NCBI GenBank assembly: GCA_945865175.1
Contig: CAMBDA010000019.1
Span: 1 to 57,263, forward strand
Reading direction: 5' to 3'
DNA length: 57,263 nt
From: an uncultured Prevotellaceae bacterium
Lineage (GTDB): Bacteria; Bacteroidota; Bacteroidia; Bacteroidales; Bacteroidaceae
The first letter of the stretch is position 1; every line of letters starts with the position of its first letter. A program made the translations under genes and the position numbers. The notes under the pieces are model-generated. The model made no database searches. It saw only the letters and a program-made list of their open reading frames with translations, and had not been told where the DNA came from. Below, in pieces: positions 48,947 through 57,263 of this stretch.

Positions 48947-50830
48947 TCAGAATTCCAGTATCATGATGCCACGGGGCTCCAGCTGCATCATGTCCTCAAT
49001 CTCCACATCCTTCCCGGTCAGCACCTCGTGGGCCTTCCTTGTGGGCATCACCTCCTGATAGTAATCGGTCGACACCTGCTGCTTGTCCTTGGTACCGTTT
49101 ATCACCACGGTCACCGTCCGTCCCTCCCACTGACGAGCATACACATACACACCCTCGCGCACGGGGAAATGGGTCAGCCTACCGTAGGCCACCGCACGGT
49201 TGCCCTTGCGCCAGTTCAGCAGTTTTTTCGTGAATGCATGGTACTCGGCCTGCAGGGGGGTGCGTCCCTCAGCAGTGAAAGCATTGTTCTTGTCGCCAGG
49301 CCATCCGCCCGGGAAGTTCTGTCTGAGCGCTCCGTCGTTGACACTCTTGTTGGCATACATGCCTATCTCATCGCCGTAATAGAGCTGTGGAATGCCACGC
49401 AGGGTAAGCAGCAGGGTAAGGGCCTGCTTGTAGCGCGTCACGTTGCCGGCCTTTTCCTCGGTGGGCTGGAAGCGGTTGGTGTCATGATTGGCCAGGAAAG
49501 TGAGCAGATGACCCGTGTCGGCATAGACGCGGTCCATGGACATGAGTTCATACAGGCGTGCAAAACCATGGTCCCACGAGTCGCTTTCTTCGTCCACACA
49601 ACTGGTGAGCATATACATGAGCGGGAAGTCCATCACAGTTTTCAGTTCCGAATTGCGAGGAGCTGCCAGCGGACTGCCCTTCTGCCAATAGCTTACACCC
49701 ACGGGATTGTTGATCCAGGTTTCTCCCACGATGTTGAAGCCCGGGTACTGGCGCTCGATGTCAAGACACCAACGGCGCATGAAATCGAAATCGTTGTAGG
49801 GGTAGGTGTCCTGCCGTATGCCATCGATGCCGGCATATTCAATCCAGAACATGCTGGCCTGAATCAGATAGTCGGCCACCAGGGGGTTGCGCCCATTGAA
49901 GTCGGGCATGAACTTCGTAAACCATCCGTCCACGGCCAGTTTCTGGTCGTGCTTGGAAGCATGCGGGTCCCCCACAGCCCCGGTCTTGTAGGTGGTCTGC
50001 GTGTACTGGCTGTTGTAGCAGAACCAGTCATCGGCCGGCCGGTCGCGGAACAGGAAATTCTCCGACCCACAGTGGTTGAAGACGATGTCCTTGATTACCT
50101 TGATGCCACGCTTGTGGGCCTCGCTGACAAAGCGGCAATAGTCCTCATTGGTTCCGAATCGGGGATCGGTCTCATAATAATTGGTAATGGCATAGCCGTG
50201 ATAAGTCTCCTTCTGCATGTCGTTTACCAGTGTGGGAGTGGGCCATATGGCCGTGATGCCCAGTTCCTGCAGGTAGTCGAGATGGGAAATCATGCCCTTG
50301 AGGTCGCCCCCATGGCGTGCCATATCCTCCTGTCCCCAACTGTTCTCCTTCATGCCGGCATACATCTGCTTCTTCTCTGCATCGGTGGTTCCCGTAGCAA
50401 AGCGGTCGGGCATGAGCAGATACACTACATCACTGGCATCAAAGCTCTCCACCTTGCCGATACGGCTCTTCCTGAGCTCGTATGGCAGGGTCTTCACCAC
50501 CTTCTTGCCTTTCTTGAGTAGAATGCTGAACTGCTGCGGCTGCGCATTCTTGGTGTTAAGGTAAAGAATGATGTAGTGCTTGTTGGGCACATCCACCACT
50601 TCATCGATGCTGATGCCGTCGGCATCCTTGAGCTCGGGCACCAATTCATCAAGGCCCGTGCCATGGATAAGCACCTGCAACCTGGGATTCTGCATGCCTG
50701 CCCACCAAAAGGTAGGATGCATCTCACTGACCTCACATTTCTCTTTCTTGCCTGCCATGACAGACACCCACGGGAGCAGGTTGAAAAGCCCCAGCGCGAA
50801 CAAGATTTTTTTCAGATTCCGTGTATTCAT
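48947..50830 (-). CDS. susA: Neopullulanase / cyclomaltodextrinase (GH13)
   Basis: The ATG at 50830 gives 627 residues with a signal peptide (KKILFALGLFNLLPWVSVMA); the longer frame upstream crosses the promoter. An N-terminal beta domain (about 30-125, EMHPTFWWAGMQNPRLQVLI) is typical of cyclomaltodextrinases. The GH13 barrel has DIVFNHCGSENFLF, the nucleophile in GIDGIRQDTYPYND, the acid/base in NIVGETWIN and FLANHDTNRF. It hydrolyses malto-oligosaccharides or cyclodextrins in the periplasm. It is the first gene of the leftward sus operon and is followed by GH97 after 29 bases. Confidence 0.93.
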   Translation of the reverse strand: MNTRNLKKILFALGLFNLLPWVSVMAGKKEKCEVSEMHPTFWWAGMQNPRLQVLIHGTGLDELVPELKDADGISIDEVVDVPNKHYIILYLNTKNAQPQQFSILLKKGKKVVKTLPYELRKSRIGKVESFDASDVVYLLMPDRFATGTTDAEKKQMYAGMKENSWGQEDMARHGGDLKGMISHLDYLQELGITAIWPTPTLVNDMQKETYHGYAITNYYETDPRFGTNEDYCRFVSEAHKRGIKVIKDIVFNHCGSENFLFRDRPADDWFCYNSQYTQTTYKTGAVGDPHASKHDQKLAVDGWFTKFMPDFNGRNPLVADYLIQASMFWIEYAGIDGIRQDTYPYNDFDFMRRWCLDIERQYPGFNIVGETWINNPVGVSYWQKGSPLAAPRNSELKTVMDFPLMYMLTSCVDEESDSWDHGFARLYELMSMDRVYADTGHLLTFLANHDTNRFQPTEEKAGNVTRYKQALTLLLTLRGIPQLYYGDEIGMYANKSVNDGALRQNFPGGWPGDKNNAFTAEGRTPLQAEYHAFTKKLLNWRKGNRAVAYGRLTHFPVREGVYVYARQWEGRTVTVVINGTKDKQQVSTDYYQEVMPTRKAHEVLTGKDVEIEDMMQLEPRGIMILEF

Positions 50831-50878
50831 GTTTTGTTGTTGATGTATTCGCGGTAAGATTGCATAAGATTTGCGCTG

Positions 50879-50886
50879 CAAAATTA
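50879..50886 (-). promoter_or_regulatory. -7 box of the sus operon promoter
   Basis: TAATTTTG on the minus strand fits TAnnTTTG and lies 49 bases before the susA ATG. I see no good -33 TTTG at the usual distance, which fits a promoter that needs an activator such as SusR. The AT-rich region between 50890 and 51020 is the likely regulatory zone. Confidence 0.5.
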
Positions 50887-51027
50887 GGAAAAAATATTCG
50901 CATGGAATGTGCCAAAGAGAAAAAATATAAATGCTGTAGATATATAATTATCTGATTTACAAAAAATATATGCCACATACAAACAATCATAATATAAATG
51001 GATTAAAGTATATTTCTCGTGTTTTTC

Positions 51028-51058
51028 TTTGTATATTCGCCCAAAATACCTATCTTTG
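51028..51058 (+). promoter_or_regulatory. Promoter of the SusR-like regulator
   Basis: TTTG (51028-51031), 19 bases, TATCTTTG (51051-51058) is a consensus promoter 33 bases before the ATG at 51091. A longer frame from 51019 would begin inside this promoter, so that start is rejected. Confidence 0.75.
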
Positions 51059-51090
51059 CCCGCAGAAATACCAATTATAGAATCAAAACC

Positions 51091-52779
51091 ATGCGCAAAC
51101 GTCTCTCTTTCCAATATGCCATCGAGGCCATCGTGCTGCTGCTTGTGGCCACTTGTTTCATCCTGCTTGCCCGGGTTGCCTATCACGACAGGAACCTCAG
51201 CAAGAGCCTGTATGCAGACGGAGGCGATGAGGCCCTTGCACTCCACAGTGAGCTGTGCCAGCTGGACAAGGTGATTGCCGGCAAGCAAGTCTTTCTGCAA
51301 GCGCGACAGCACGTCATAGACAGCCTCAAGGGGATGATTCCCGCACTACCAGTAGCCCAGCACATGGGCGTGTACAGGAAAATCCATCTCACCTACTCCG
51401 ATTTCCAGGCCGATTCGGCACTGCGCTATGTGGACAAGATGATTCAGCTGGCCAGAAAGAGGACCGACTCCTGTATGCTCAATTATGCCTACAGCCGAAG
51501 GGCCCTCACCCTCGCCTTTATGGGTGACTATGAGGGAGCCAAACGACAACTGGAAACCGTTGATGTTGCCCGCCTGGGAGAACAGGAATATACAGAATAC
51601 ATGCACATCTGCAGAACCATTTACGGCTGGGAGGCCGACTACCTGAACAATATCGGGCTCGACAACACGGAGTCCCTTCGCCGGACAGCGCTCTATCGCG
51701 ACTCCATCCTGCACATCGAGCGCGACTCCCTGAGCCGCTGCATCGTATTGGCCGACAAGATGATTGTGGAAAACAAGATAGACAGCGCCGAAAGCATGCT
51801 GCTGCCGCTGCAGGAACATGTCAGCGGCACACAGCTCTCCTACACGCTCTACAATCTGGCCGAGGTATACCGCATGAGAGGACAGACCGACAAACAGATG
51901 CAGGTGTTGGCACGTACGGTCATCAACGACCTGAAAAACGGTGTGGCTGAGTATACTGCACTGCCTCATCTGTCCCACCTGCTTTGCAAAAGGGGGGATA
52001 TCCTGCGTGCCTACAGCTACCTGCATTGCTCGATGGAAGACGCATCAAACAGCAATGCCATGCTGCGTAGTGTGCAAATCAACAAGATTTTCCCCATCAT
52101 CGACCAGGCCTATAAGAATGTGACCACACGCAAGGACAACCGGGAAAAGGCGCTGATTGGCGCGCTGGCCACCCTTGTCATCATCATTCTCGTCATCACC
52201 CTCTCGCTATGGCGCGAAGCCCGGAAACTGCGACAGACACGTTCCGAACTGGCCGATACCAACCAGCAACTGGCATTTTCATACCAACAGCTGGAGGACA
52301 TCAACCGAAGGCTGAACGATGCCTCGCGCCTCAAGGAGGACTACATTGCCATTTATCTGACACGCTGCCGCCAGTACATCGACATCCTGGACACCTTCCA
52401 CCGGTCGCTCCTGAAGATTGCCAAGACAGGGCATCAGGAGGAATTGCTCAACCGGCTCAAGACCGATACCACCGTAGCCGATGCCCAACAGCAGCTCTGT
52501 AAGGATTTCGACAACGCCTTTCTCAACATCCATCCCCAATTTGTGGAACGCTTCAATGCATTGCTCAAGCCCGAGGCACAGCTACGGCCCAAAAAGGGGG
52601 AACACATGAATACAGAACTGCGAATCTTTGCACTCATGCGTCTGGGAGTAGATGACATGGGACAGATAGCACGCATCCTCAACTACTCCATGACCACAGT
52701 CTACAACTACAGTTCCAGGGTGCGCAACAACAGCCTCTATGAGAAAGAGGAATTTCGCCGTCGGCTAAAAGAGTTGTAA
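51091..52779 (+). CDS. susR: SusR-like membrane-spanning transcriptional regulator (DUF6377)
   Basis: The 562 residues have a first membrane helix at about 10-32, a periplasmic TPR-type helical region (about 50-345, with LNYAYSRRALTLAFMGDYEG and YTLYNLAEVYRMRGQTDKQM), a second membrane helix near 353-373 (ALATLVIIILVITLSLWREA), a coiled coil, and a cytoplasmic C-terminal DUF6377 domain ending in a helix-turn-helix-like segment (RLGVDDMGQIARILNYSMTT, then VYNYSSRVRNNSL). In Bacteroides, SusR of this layout senses maltose and activates the sus genes. It is divergent from the sus operon across 260 bases. Confidence 0.87.
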   Translation: MRKRLSFQYAIEAIVLLLVATCFILLARVAYHDRNLSKSLYADGGDEALALHSELCQLDKVIAGKQVFLQARQHVIDSLKGMIPALPVAQHMGVYRKIHLTYSDFQADSALRYVDKMIQLARKRTDSCMLNYAYSRRALTLAFMGDYEGAKRQLETVDVARLGEQEYTEYMHICRTIYGWEADYLNNIGLDNTESLRRTALYRDSILHIERDSLSRCIVLADKMIVENKIDSAESMLLPLQEHVSGTQLSYTLYNLAEVYRMRGQTDKQMQVLARTVINDLKNGVAEYTALPHLSHLLCKRGDILRAYSYLHCSMEDASNSNAMLRSVQINKIFPIIDQAYKNVTTRKDNREKALIGALATLVIIILVITLSLWREARKLRQTRSELADTNQQLAFSYQQLEDINRRLNDASRLKEDYIAIYLTRCRQYIDILDTFHRSLLKIAKTGHQEELLNRLKTDTTVADAQQQLCKDFDNAFLNIHPQFVERFNALLKPEAQLRPKKGEHMNTELRIFALMRLGVDDMGQIARILNYSMTTVYNYSSRVRNNSLYEKEEFRRRLKEL

Positions 52780-52877
52780 CCCACTCCCCCTCCCACGCAT
52801 TCCCTCCCTAGTGGCCTAGATTCAGCTGTTTTAGGCATTTTTAACAGCCAAGAAGCCAGGGACATGCTTTTTCTTCA

Positions 52878-52885
52878 TACATTTG
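52878..52885 (+). promoter_or_regulatory. -7 box before the FG-GAP-like lipoprotein gene
   Basis: TACATTTG fits TAnnTTTG but ends only 4 bases before the ATG at 52890. Transcription would then start at or just inside that codon, so either the message is leaderless or translation starts at the next ATG (52905). Confidence 0.45.
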
Positions 52886-52889
52886 CAGC

Positions 52890-53429
52890 ATGAAACCGAT
52901 ATTCATGCCTGCTATTACACTGGTCGGGCTTGTGCTGGAGGCATGCACCTGTAATCACTCCCCCATTGAACACACCTATGAGGACGGAGCATGGCGCATC
53001 CGGCTTGCACAGCAGGCCGACACGCTCTTCACCCTGTGGCTGGATGTAGACGGAACACGTGCAGACAGTTTCTCCCTGCCTTGGCCAGTCTATCGGTTTG
53101 ACTGTGGCGACCTCACGGGAGACGGCATGCCTGAGGTGTGTGTAGGGGTGGTGAAGCCCACCCGATACCACCGGCACCCTGACCGCAGGCTGTTCGTCTT
53201 CCACCTCTTCGAAGGCCGCTACATAAGGCCGCTTTGGATGGGGTCGAGAGTGGGAAGCCACCTTGTGGATTTCCACGTATGCCGCGATTCGGCGCCCGCT
53301 GTGGTCCACACCATCGAAAGGCTCCCCGACAGTGCCTGCCTGCGGCGCGAATATTTCTGGCGAGGCTTTGGCCTGCAGTTCCGCAAGAATCTCCCGGATG
53401 CAGGAACCGCAGTGCCGCAATCTCATTAA
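52890..53429 (+). CDS. Small exported lipoprotein, FG-GAP-like
   Basis: The 179 residues begin with a signal sequence and a possible lipobox (LVGLVLEAC). A short beta-rich domain follows, with RFDCGDLTGDGMPEVCVGVV, an FG-GAP/calcium-loop-like DxTxDGxxE pattern near residue 70, and VKPTRYHRHPDRRLFVFHLF. I do not recognise a named family with certainty. The start at 52890 gives a better signal peptide than 52905, but the promoter position favours the latter. It is followed 23 bases later by the DUF3160 gene and is probably co-transcribed with it. Confidence 0.6.
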   Translation: MKPIFMPAITLVGLVLEACTCNHSPIEHTYEDGAWRIRLAQQADTLFTLWLDVDGTRADSFSLPWPVYRFDCGDLTGDGMPEVCVGVVKPTRYHRHPDRRLFVFHLFEGRYIRPLWMGSRVGSHLVDFHVCRDSAPAVVHTIERLPDSACLRREYFWRGFGLQFRKNLPDAGTAVPQSH

Positions 53430-53452
53430 TACATTAATATATATATAACTTC

Positions 53453-55996
53453 ATGGACAGACATCATCACATACCTTCGCTCATCCTCGTCCTTTCGCTG
53501 GTTCTCGCCTGCGGATGTGGCGGACGCAAGGAAACCACACAAGCCGAATCCACACAAACTGAATCCACATCCATAGAACATTCGGCATTCATCGACAACC
53601 TGCTTCCCGACAGCCTCTTCTTCATGCTTCAGGACAAGCCGCTGCCCCAGCAGGTGGATACCCTGCAGGACATCAGCCGTCTTTCCTACAGTCAGTTGCG
53701 CCTGCTGCGAAGCTATGTGTATGCCATCCACGGACACTGGTTCATGGAGGGCGACCTGAACAACTTCTTTTGCAAGCACACCCACTGGTATTTCGACTAC
53801 ACCTACAACAAGTGGGAGGACTATGACTACAGGGACACGGCGCAAGCACAACTGGCCGACCGCTATTTTAAGGCACTGTGGTCGGACGACACAAGCCTGG
53901 CATACAAGTTCATCCGTCTCACACCCGGGGAACAGACATTCGTGCACCGCATAGACGCGCGCATGGAATCCCTTGTCCGGCACAAGGGTGCCACCTCGCC
54001 CGAGGGCATCAGCCTGCTCAACCCCGACCTTGCCATCAACCATTTCCAGCTCTTCCGCCCCGACACCTGCATCACACGGCTGCTCCGTACCCACAACATG
54101 GCTATGCAACCCTCCACATGCCAGCAACTCTTCAACATCTACGAGGCCAACAACTACCACTGCTTCCCCAGTTTCGTCACTACCGACGTAATGCTGCAGG
54201 CCACCCACATGTATTTCAGTTTTGTGCTCAAGAGCATCGAGAAGGATGCCCTCGCCCCGTCGCTCTACAAGGCATTGGCGCATTTGCTGAAGTCGTGCGA
54301 CGACAACAGACTGTGCATGTGCCCCGAAATGCGCAACCCCGAGGATATAGATTTGGCTGTGTACCTGGCAGTGGGACTGAAACTGTTGGGATGCGACCCC
54401 ATGAAGATGTTCCAGCATCTTGACCACAGAATGGGAGAGTATGGCATGGAACTCTATAACCGCGAGCTGGCCCTTGTGGAAAATGCACAGGACGAAGTAT
54501 CACCCCTGTTCCGTACGAAAACTCATTTTCCCTACTCTCTCTTCAAACCGCGCGGTCACTACACGCGCAACGAGGCGTCGGCACGTTATTTCCGTGCCAT
54601 GATGTGGATTCAGAAAGGGTGCTTCATGCGTGAAGATAAGGACCAGCTTGTCATGGCTGCCCGTCTGGCCGCCCTCACGAACAAAACACCTGCGGCACAG
54701 CAAGCACTGCGCCAGGTGAACCAGGCCATTACCTTCCTGATGGGACGCCCCGACAACGTGTCAGTCCTCGACCTCGCCGTGTGGATGCGAGAAGAGATGC
54801 CCGATGCGACCGACGACTTCAGCGAAGAGCAGATAAGCCGCATCGACGAATGGCTGAAGGAGCAATTCAAGACAGCCAACCGCATCCGGCCCAAGGTGGA
54901 GACGGACGGAATGAAGGATGAGCTGAACCTGATGCCGAGCCGCTACACGTCGGACGGAGAAATCCTGTCTGTCCTCTATGACCCTCAGAAGGATGCACCC
55001 CGTGCCTATCCCTCGGGCCTGGACGTGATGGATGTGATGGGCGTACAGGAAGCCACCTCCATCCTTGCCGCTCGCAACAAGGAGCAGCCCTGGAAGGACC
55101 ATGAAAAGTACAGGAAAGAGCAGCAGGAACGCTGCAATGCATTCACAGGATGGGACAACACACTCTACGACAAATGGATGCGCATCCTCCAACTCATGCA
55201 GCAGCCCAGACAGGACCAGCCGTCCTTCATGCAAACCACGGCATGGAAACGCAAGAACCTGAACACATCGCTTGCATCATGGGCACTGCTCAAACACGAT
55301 GCCATACTCTACGCCGAGCAGCCCATGGCAGCCGAATGTGGAGGCGGTGGATTGCCGGACCCTAAGAATGTGGGATATGTGGAGCCCAACCTCCCCTTCT
55401 GGAAAGAGTTGGAAAGCCTCCTGGCCAACACCGAGAAGATGCTTAGCCGCAACGGACTCCTCACCGAAACACTCAAGAACAGAGGCGCTCAGCTGACAGA
55501 CATAGTGAGCAAGTGCCGCTGCATCGCCGAAAAAGAACTGTCCGGCCAGCCCCTCACCCAGGACGAGCACGAAGGAATCTACCATATCGGGGCTACGCTC
55601 GAATGGTTCACGCTCTCCGTCATAGACACGGAAAACACATATCCGTCCTGGGATGAACTCAAGGGACCCGACCGCTGTGTGGCACAGGTGAGCGATGTGT
55701 TCACGCGCAATATCCCGGGTTGCAGCAAGGACGGCATTCTCTATGAGGCTGCAGGTCTGCCAATGGAAATCTACGTGGTAGTGGATATCGACGGAAAATG
55801 CTATCTCACACGCGGTGCCACCTACAGTTACTATGAGTTCGTGCGTCCTCTGGGCGACCGCCTCACTGATGAGCAGTGGCAGGAGATGCTCTACAGCGGC
55901 AAAGGTGTGCCTCCGATGCCCGAATGGATGCTTCCCTTCATTACATGCCAGCCGGCACGTGCCGACGAGCGGTTTGTCTACAGTACGGGATGCTGA
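53453..55996 (+). CDS. YARHG/DUF3160 lipoprotein
   Basis: The 847 residues start with a lipoprotein signal (ILVLSLVLACGC) and a threonine-rich linker. At about residues 80-125 is a YARHG-type domain (LRLLRSYVYAIHGHWFMEGD). The rest matches DUF3160: FVTTDVMLQATHMYFSFVLK, FKPRGHYTRNEASARYFRAM and, near the C-terminus, YLTRGATYSYYEFVRPLGDRL. The function of DUF3160 is unknown. The stop overlaps the start of the CapA-like gene by 7 bases, so the two products are probably made together and act in the periplasm or at the outer membrane. Confidence 0.85.
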   Translation: MDRHHHIPSLILVLSLVLACGCGGRKETTQAESTQTESTSIEHSAFIDNLLPDSLFFMLQDKPLPQQVDTLQDISRLSYSQLRLLRSYVYAIHGHWFMEGDLNNFFCKHTHWYFDYTYNKWEDYDYRDTAQAQLADRYFKALWSDDTSLAYKFIRLTPGEQTFVHRIDARMESLVRHKGATSPEGISLLNPDLAINHFQLFRPDTCITRLLRTHNMAMQPSTCQQLFNIYEANNYHCFPSFVTTDVMLQATHMYFSFVLKSIEKDALAPSLYKALAHLLKSCDDNRLCMCPEMRNPEDIDLAVYLAVGLKLLGCDPMKMFQHLDHRMGEYGMELYNRELALVENAQDEVSPLFRTKTHFPYSLFKPRGHYTRNEASARYFRAMMWIQKGCFMREDKDQLVMAARLAALTNKTPAAQQALRQVNQAITFLMGRPDNVSVLDLAVWMREEMPDATDDFSEEQISRIDEWLKEQFKTANRIRPKVETDGMKDELNLMPSRYTSDGEILSVLYDPQKDAPRAYPSGLDVMDVMGVQEATSILAARNKEQPWKDHEKYRKEQQERCNAFTGWDNTLYDKWMRILQLMQQPRQDQPSFMQTTAWKRKNLNTSLASWALLKHDAILYAEQPMAAECGGGGLPDPKNVGYVEPNLPFWKELESLLANTEKMLSRNGLLTETLKNRGAQLTDIVSKCRCIAEKELSGQPLTQDEHEGIYHIGATLEWFTLSVIDTENTYPSWDELKGPDRCVAQVSDVFTRNIPGCSKDGILYEAAGLPMEIYVVVDIDGKCYLTRGATYSYYEFVRPLGDRLTDEQWQEMLYSGKGVPPMPEWMLPFITCQPARADERFVYSTGC

Positions 55997-56949
55997 CCCT
56001 TCGCACGCTTCTGTGCCTGCTTCCTGCGGTTGTGTGTCTCACCATGTGCAGTCCCTCGCCGCAGGAGGCAGACGTAGTCCATGCACAAACCGATGATTCA
56101 CTGGTGGTGCTCTTTACAGGCGACCTGTTGCTCGACCGAGGTGTACGCATTGCCATGGCCGCCCATCCTGCCGACTGGCTGCTTGCCGATGTGGCTCCTG
56201 TCCTGTGCAGTGCCGATGCCACGGTGGCCAATCTTGAATGTCCGCTCACTCCCATGTCCACCCCTCTGGGCAAGCGTTATGTATTCCGTGGCGACACCTG
56301 CATGGCTTCCCTGCTGCGCAAGGGAGGCATTACCCATGCCACACTGGCCAACAACCACTCCAACGACCAGGGCAACCAAGGCCTGCAATCCACCCTCAGC
56401 GTCCTTTCCCGTGCCGGCATTGTGCCCATGGGATGCGACACCCTCAGCAATGACTCTGCGCACCTCATCGCCCCCACCCTCATCAGCAAGGCTGGCCTCC
56501 ATGTCGCCCTTTTCCCCGCAGTTCTCCTGAATCTTGAGAACTGGATGCCCCGTCCTGGTGCCCTCTCCCCCATCCAGCCTTCGCTCTCCCTGCTCACACG
56601 GTCCATCCGCACCTATAGCAGTCAGCATCCCTCGCACCGCATCGTCTGCATCCTGCATTGGGGTGTGGAGTTCCAGCCGCATGCCTCACTTACACAGATA
56701 AGTCAGGCCACCGTGCTCGCCCACGCAGGAGCCGATGCCATCATCGGCCACCATCCCCATGTGGTGCAGCCCCCACGCCCGCAAGACCCCATCCCCACCT
56801 ACTACAGCCTGGGAGGCTTCGTCTTCGACCAGCATCATCCCCTTGCCTGTCGTGGTGCAGTGGCCCGTATTGTCGTTCGTCAGGACAGTCTGTCCGCTTC
56901 CCTCCTTCCTCTCCGCATCCGCTCCTGCAGGCCGGAATGGGACAAGTGA
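55990..56949 (+). CDS. CapA-family (PGA_cap) metallophosphatase-like protein
   Basis: From the ATG at 55990 the protein has 319 residues; its signal includes LLPAVVCLTMC, a likely lipobox. The domain has the metal-site motifs LFTGDLLLDRG, VANLECPLTP, LANNHSNDQG, CILHWGVEF and IIGHHPHVVQP in the usual order. Family members are linked to poly-gamma-glutamate capsule synthesis (CapA/PgsA), but no CapB/CapC-type genes are nearby, so that role is uncertain here. I chose this start because the longer frame covers the 3' end of the DUF3160 gene. Confidence 0.87.
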   Translation: MLTLRTLLCLLPAVVCLTMCSPSPQEADVVHAQTDDSLVVLFTGDLLLDRGVRIAMAAHPADWLLADVAPVLCSADATVANLECPLTPMSTPLGKRYVFRGDTCMASLLRKGGITHATLANNHSNDQGNQGLQSTLSVLSRAGIVPMGCDTLSNDSAHLIAPTLISKAGLHVALFPAVLLNLENWMPRPGALSPIQPSLSLLTRSIRTYSSQHPSHRIVCILHWGVEFQPHASLTQISQATVLAHAGADAIIGHHPHVVQPPRPQDPIPTYYSLGGFVFDQHHPLACRGAVARIVVRQDSLSASLLPLRIRSCRPEWDK

Positions 56950-57017
56950 CAAACCCCACACAAACTATATCATCTGGATGCGTCGGTATTCTATATGCAG
57001 TATTTCCCATATCGCAA

Positions 57018-57128
57018 TTCCATTTTGTTTGCAATAAATTCAAGAAACTATTAAAGAAATACAAATCGCTAAAAACGTACATTCAAGATCTGAGAGATGA
57101 ATTGAAATCTAATATCCAGTGTTTCTGA
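57018..57128 (+). pseudogene. Possible RelE/HigB-type toxin remnant
   Basis: The frame encodes FHFVCNKFKKLLKKYKSLKT followed by YIQDLRDELKSN, which resembles the N-terminal helices of Bacteroidetes RelE/ParE-superfamily toxins (KKLxKKYKSLxxDIxxLxxEL). It stops at TGA after about 36 residues, and there is no in-frame ATG close by. The AT-rich composition differs from the flanking genes. No antitoxin gene is visible before the window ends. Confidence 0.35.
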
Positions 57129-57169
57129 CAAAAACATCGAATATCTAATAAATCAATTTATGTCAGAAA
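57122..57169. repeat. Inverted repeat, 9 bp arms
   Basis: TTTCTGACA (57122-57130) and TGTCAGAAA (57161-57169) are perfect inverted copies 30 bases apart, in an AT-rich stretch next to the toxin-like remnant. They could be a mobile-element end pair or an operator. Other than the toxin-like remnant, this repeat and the promoter module at 57214-57263, I see nothing in 56950-57263. Confidence 0.4.
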
Positions 57170-57213
57170 GATGAACAGTGTCTGTCCCTTGTTCATTCAT
57201 GTTCATTCTTTCT

Positions 57214-57263
57214 CTCCATTTTCCTTGCCCATCTCGGAATAAAAGCGTAGCTTTGCAGGTGAA
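57214..57263 (+). promoter_or_regulatory. Recurrent promoter module, copy C (cut by window edge)
   Basis: The last bases repeat GGAATAAAAGCGTAGC and TTTGCAGGTGAA from copies A and B, with an intact TAGCTTTG box at 57248-57255. The upstream part is more divergent. By analogy with copy A, a rightward AAA-ATPase/PD-(D/E)XK gene probably starts just beyond the window. Confidence 0.6.

Overview
The window comes from a Bacteroidales bacterium, most likely Prevotellaceae. The signs are Bacteroidetes-type promoters (TTTG, a gap of about 19-20 bases, then TAnnTTTG), a complete starch utilisation (Sus) locus with SusC/SusD partners, a DUF6377-type regulator, DUF3098, DUF3160, and a GC-rich background with strong codon bias.

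Layout. (1) 1-7970: a truncated TPR-type lipoprotein gene, an AAA-ATPase/PD-(D/E)XK gene behind a promoter sequence that recurs elsewhere in the window, and a 1938-residue secreted protein bracketed by two LamG-like domains. (2) 8044-21321: housekeeping genes. A polyprenyl diphosphate synthase is divergent from polA. A long leftward run, miaB-ftsX-DUF3098-uppP-truB-queA-folK-mutS-glf, has overlaps or short gaps throughout and looks like one operon. (3) 21322-27850: a disturbed region. It holds a non-coding stretch with a candidate small RNA and two identical perfect palindromes, an orphan LuxR-type response regulator, an internally deleted SDF symporter, two defective same-strand copies of one IS5-like element enclosing a low-GC outer-membrane barrel gene and a decapitated family-2 glycosyltransferase, and the C-terminal part of a Cys/Met-metabolism PLP enzyme. 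(4) 27857-31068: a GH2 glycosidase, then a convergent gap containing a decayed orphan copy of the recurrent promoter and a small tandem repeat. (5) 31069-50830: an extended leftward sus operon, in transcription order susA-like neopullulanase, GH97 alpha-glucosidase, SusC, SusD, SusE, SusF-like lipoprotein, GH13 alpha-amylase, MFS transporter, GH77 MalQ, GH53 endo-galactanase and type I pullulanase. (6) 51028-56949: the divergent SusR-like regulator, then a three-gene envelope set (FG-GAP-like lipoprotein, YARHG/DUF3160 lipoprotein, CapA-like protein). (7) 56950-57263: an AT-rich tail with a possible RelE-type toxin remnant and a third copy of the recurrent promoter running off the edge.

How the genes fit together. 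The sus genes can bind starch at the surface (SusD/E/F), cut it (alpha-amylase, pullulanase), import it through SusC, degrade it in the periplasm (GH97, neopullulanase), carry maltose inward (MFS) and rearrange it (MalQ). The SusR-like membrane regulator is probably the switch. The GH53 galactanase is the odd member. I saw no rRNA, tRNA or CRISPR array. The most unusual material is the IS-bracketed foreign segment, the recurrent promoter module, the palindrome pair and the giant LamG protein. I found no clearly new defence or biosynthetic system.
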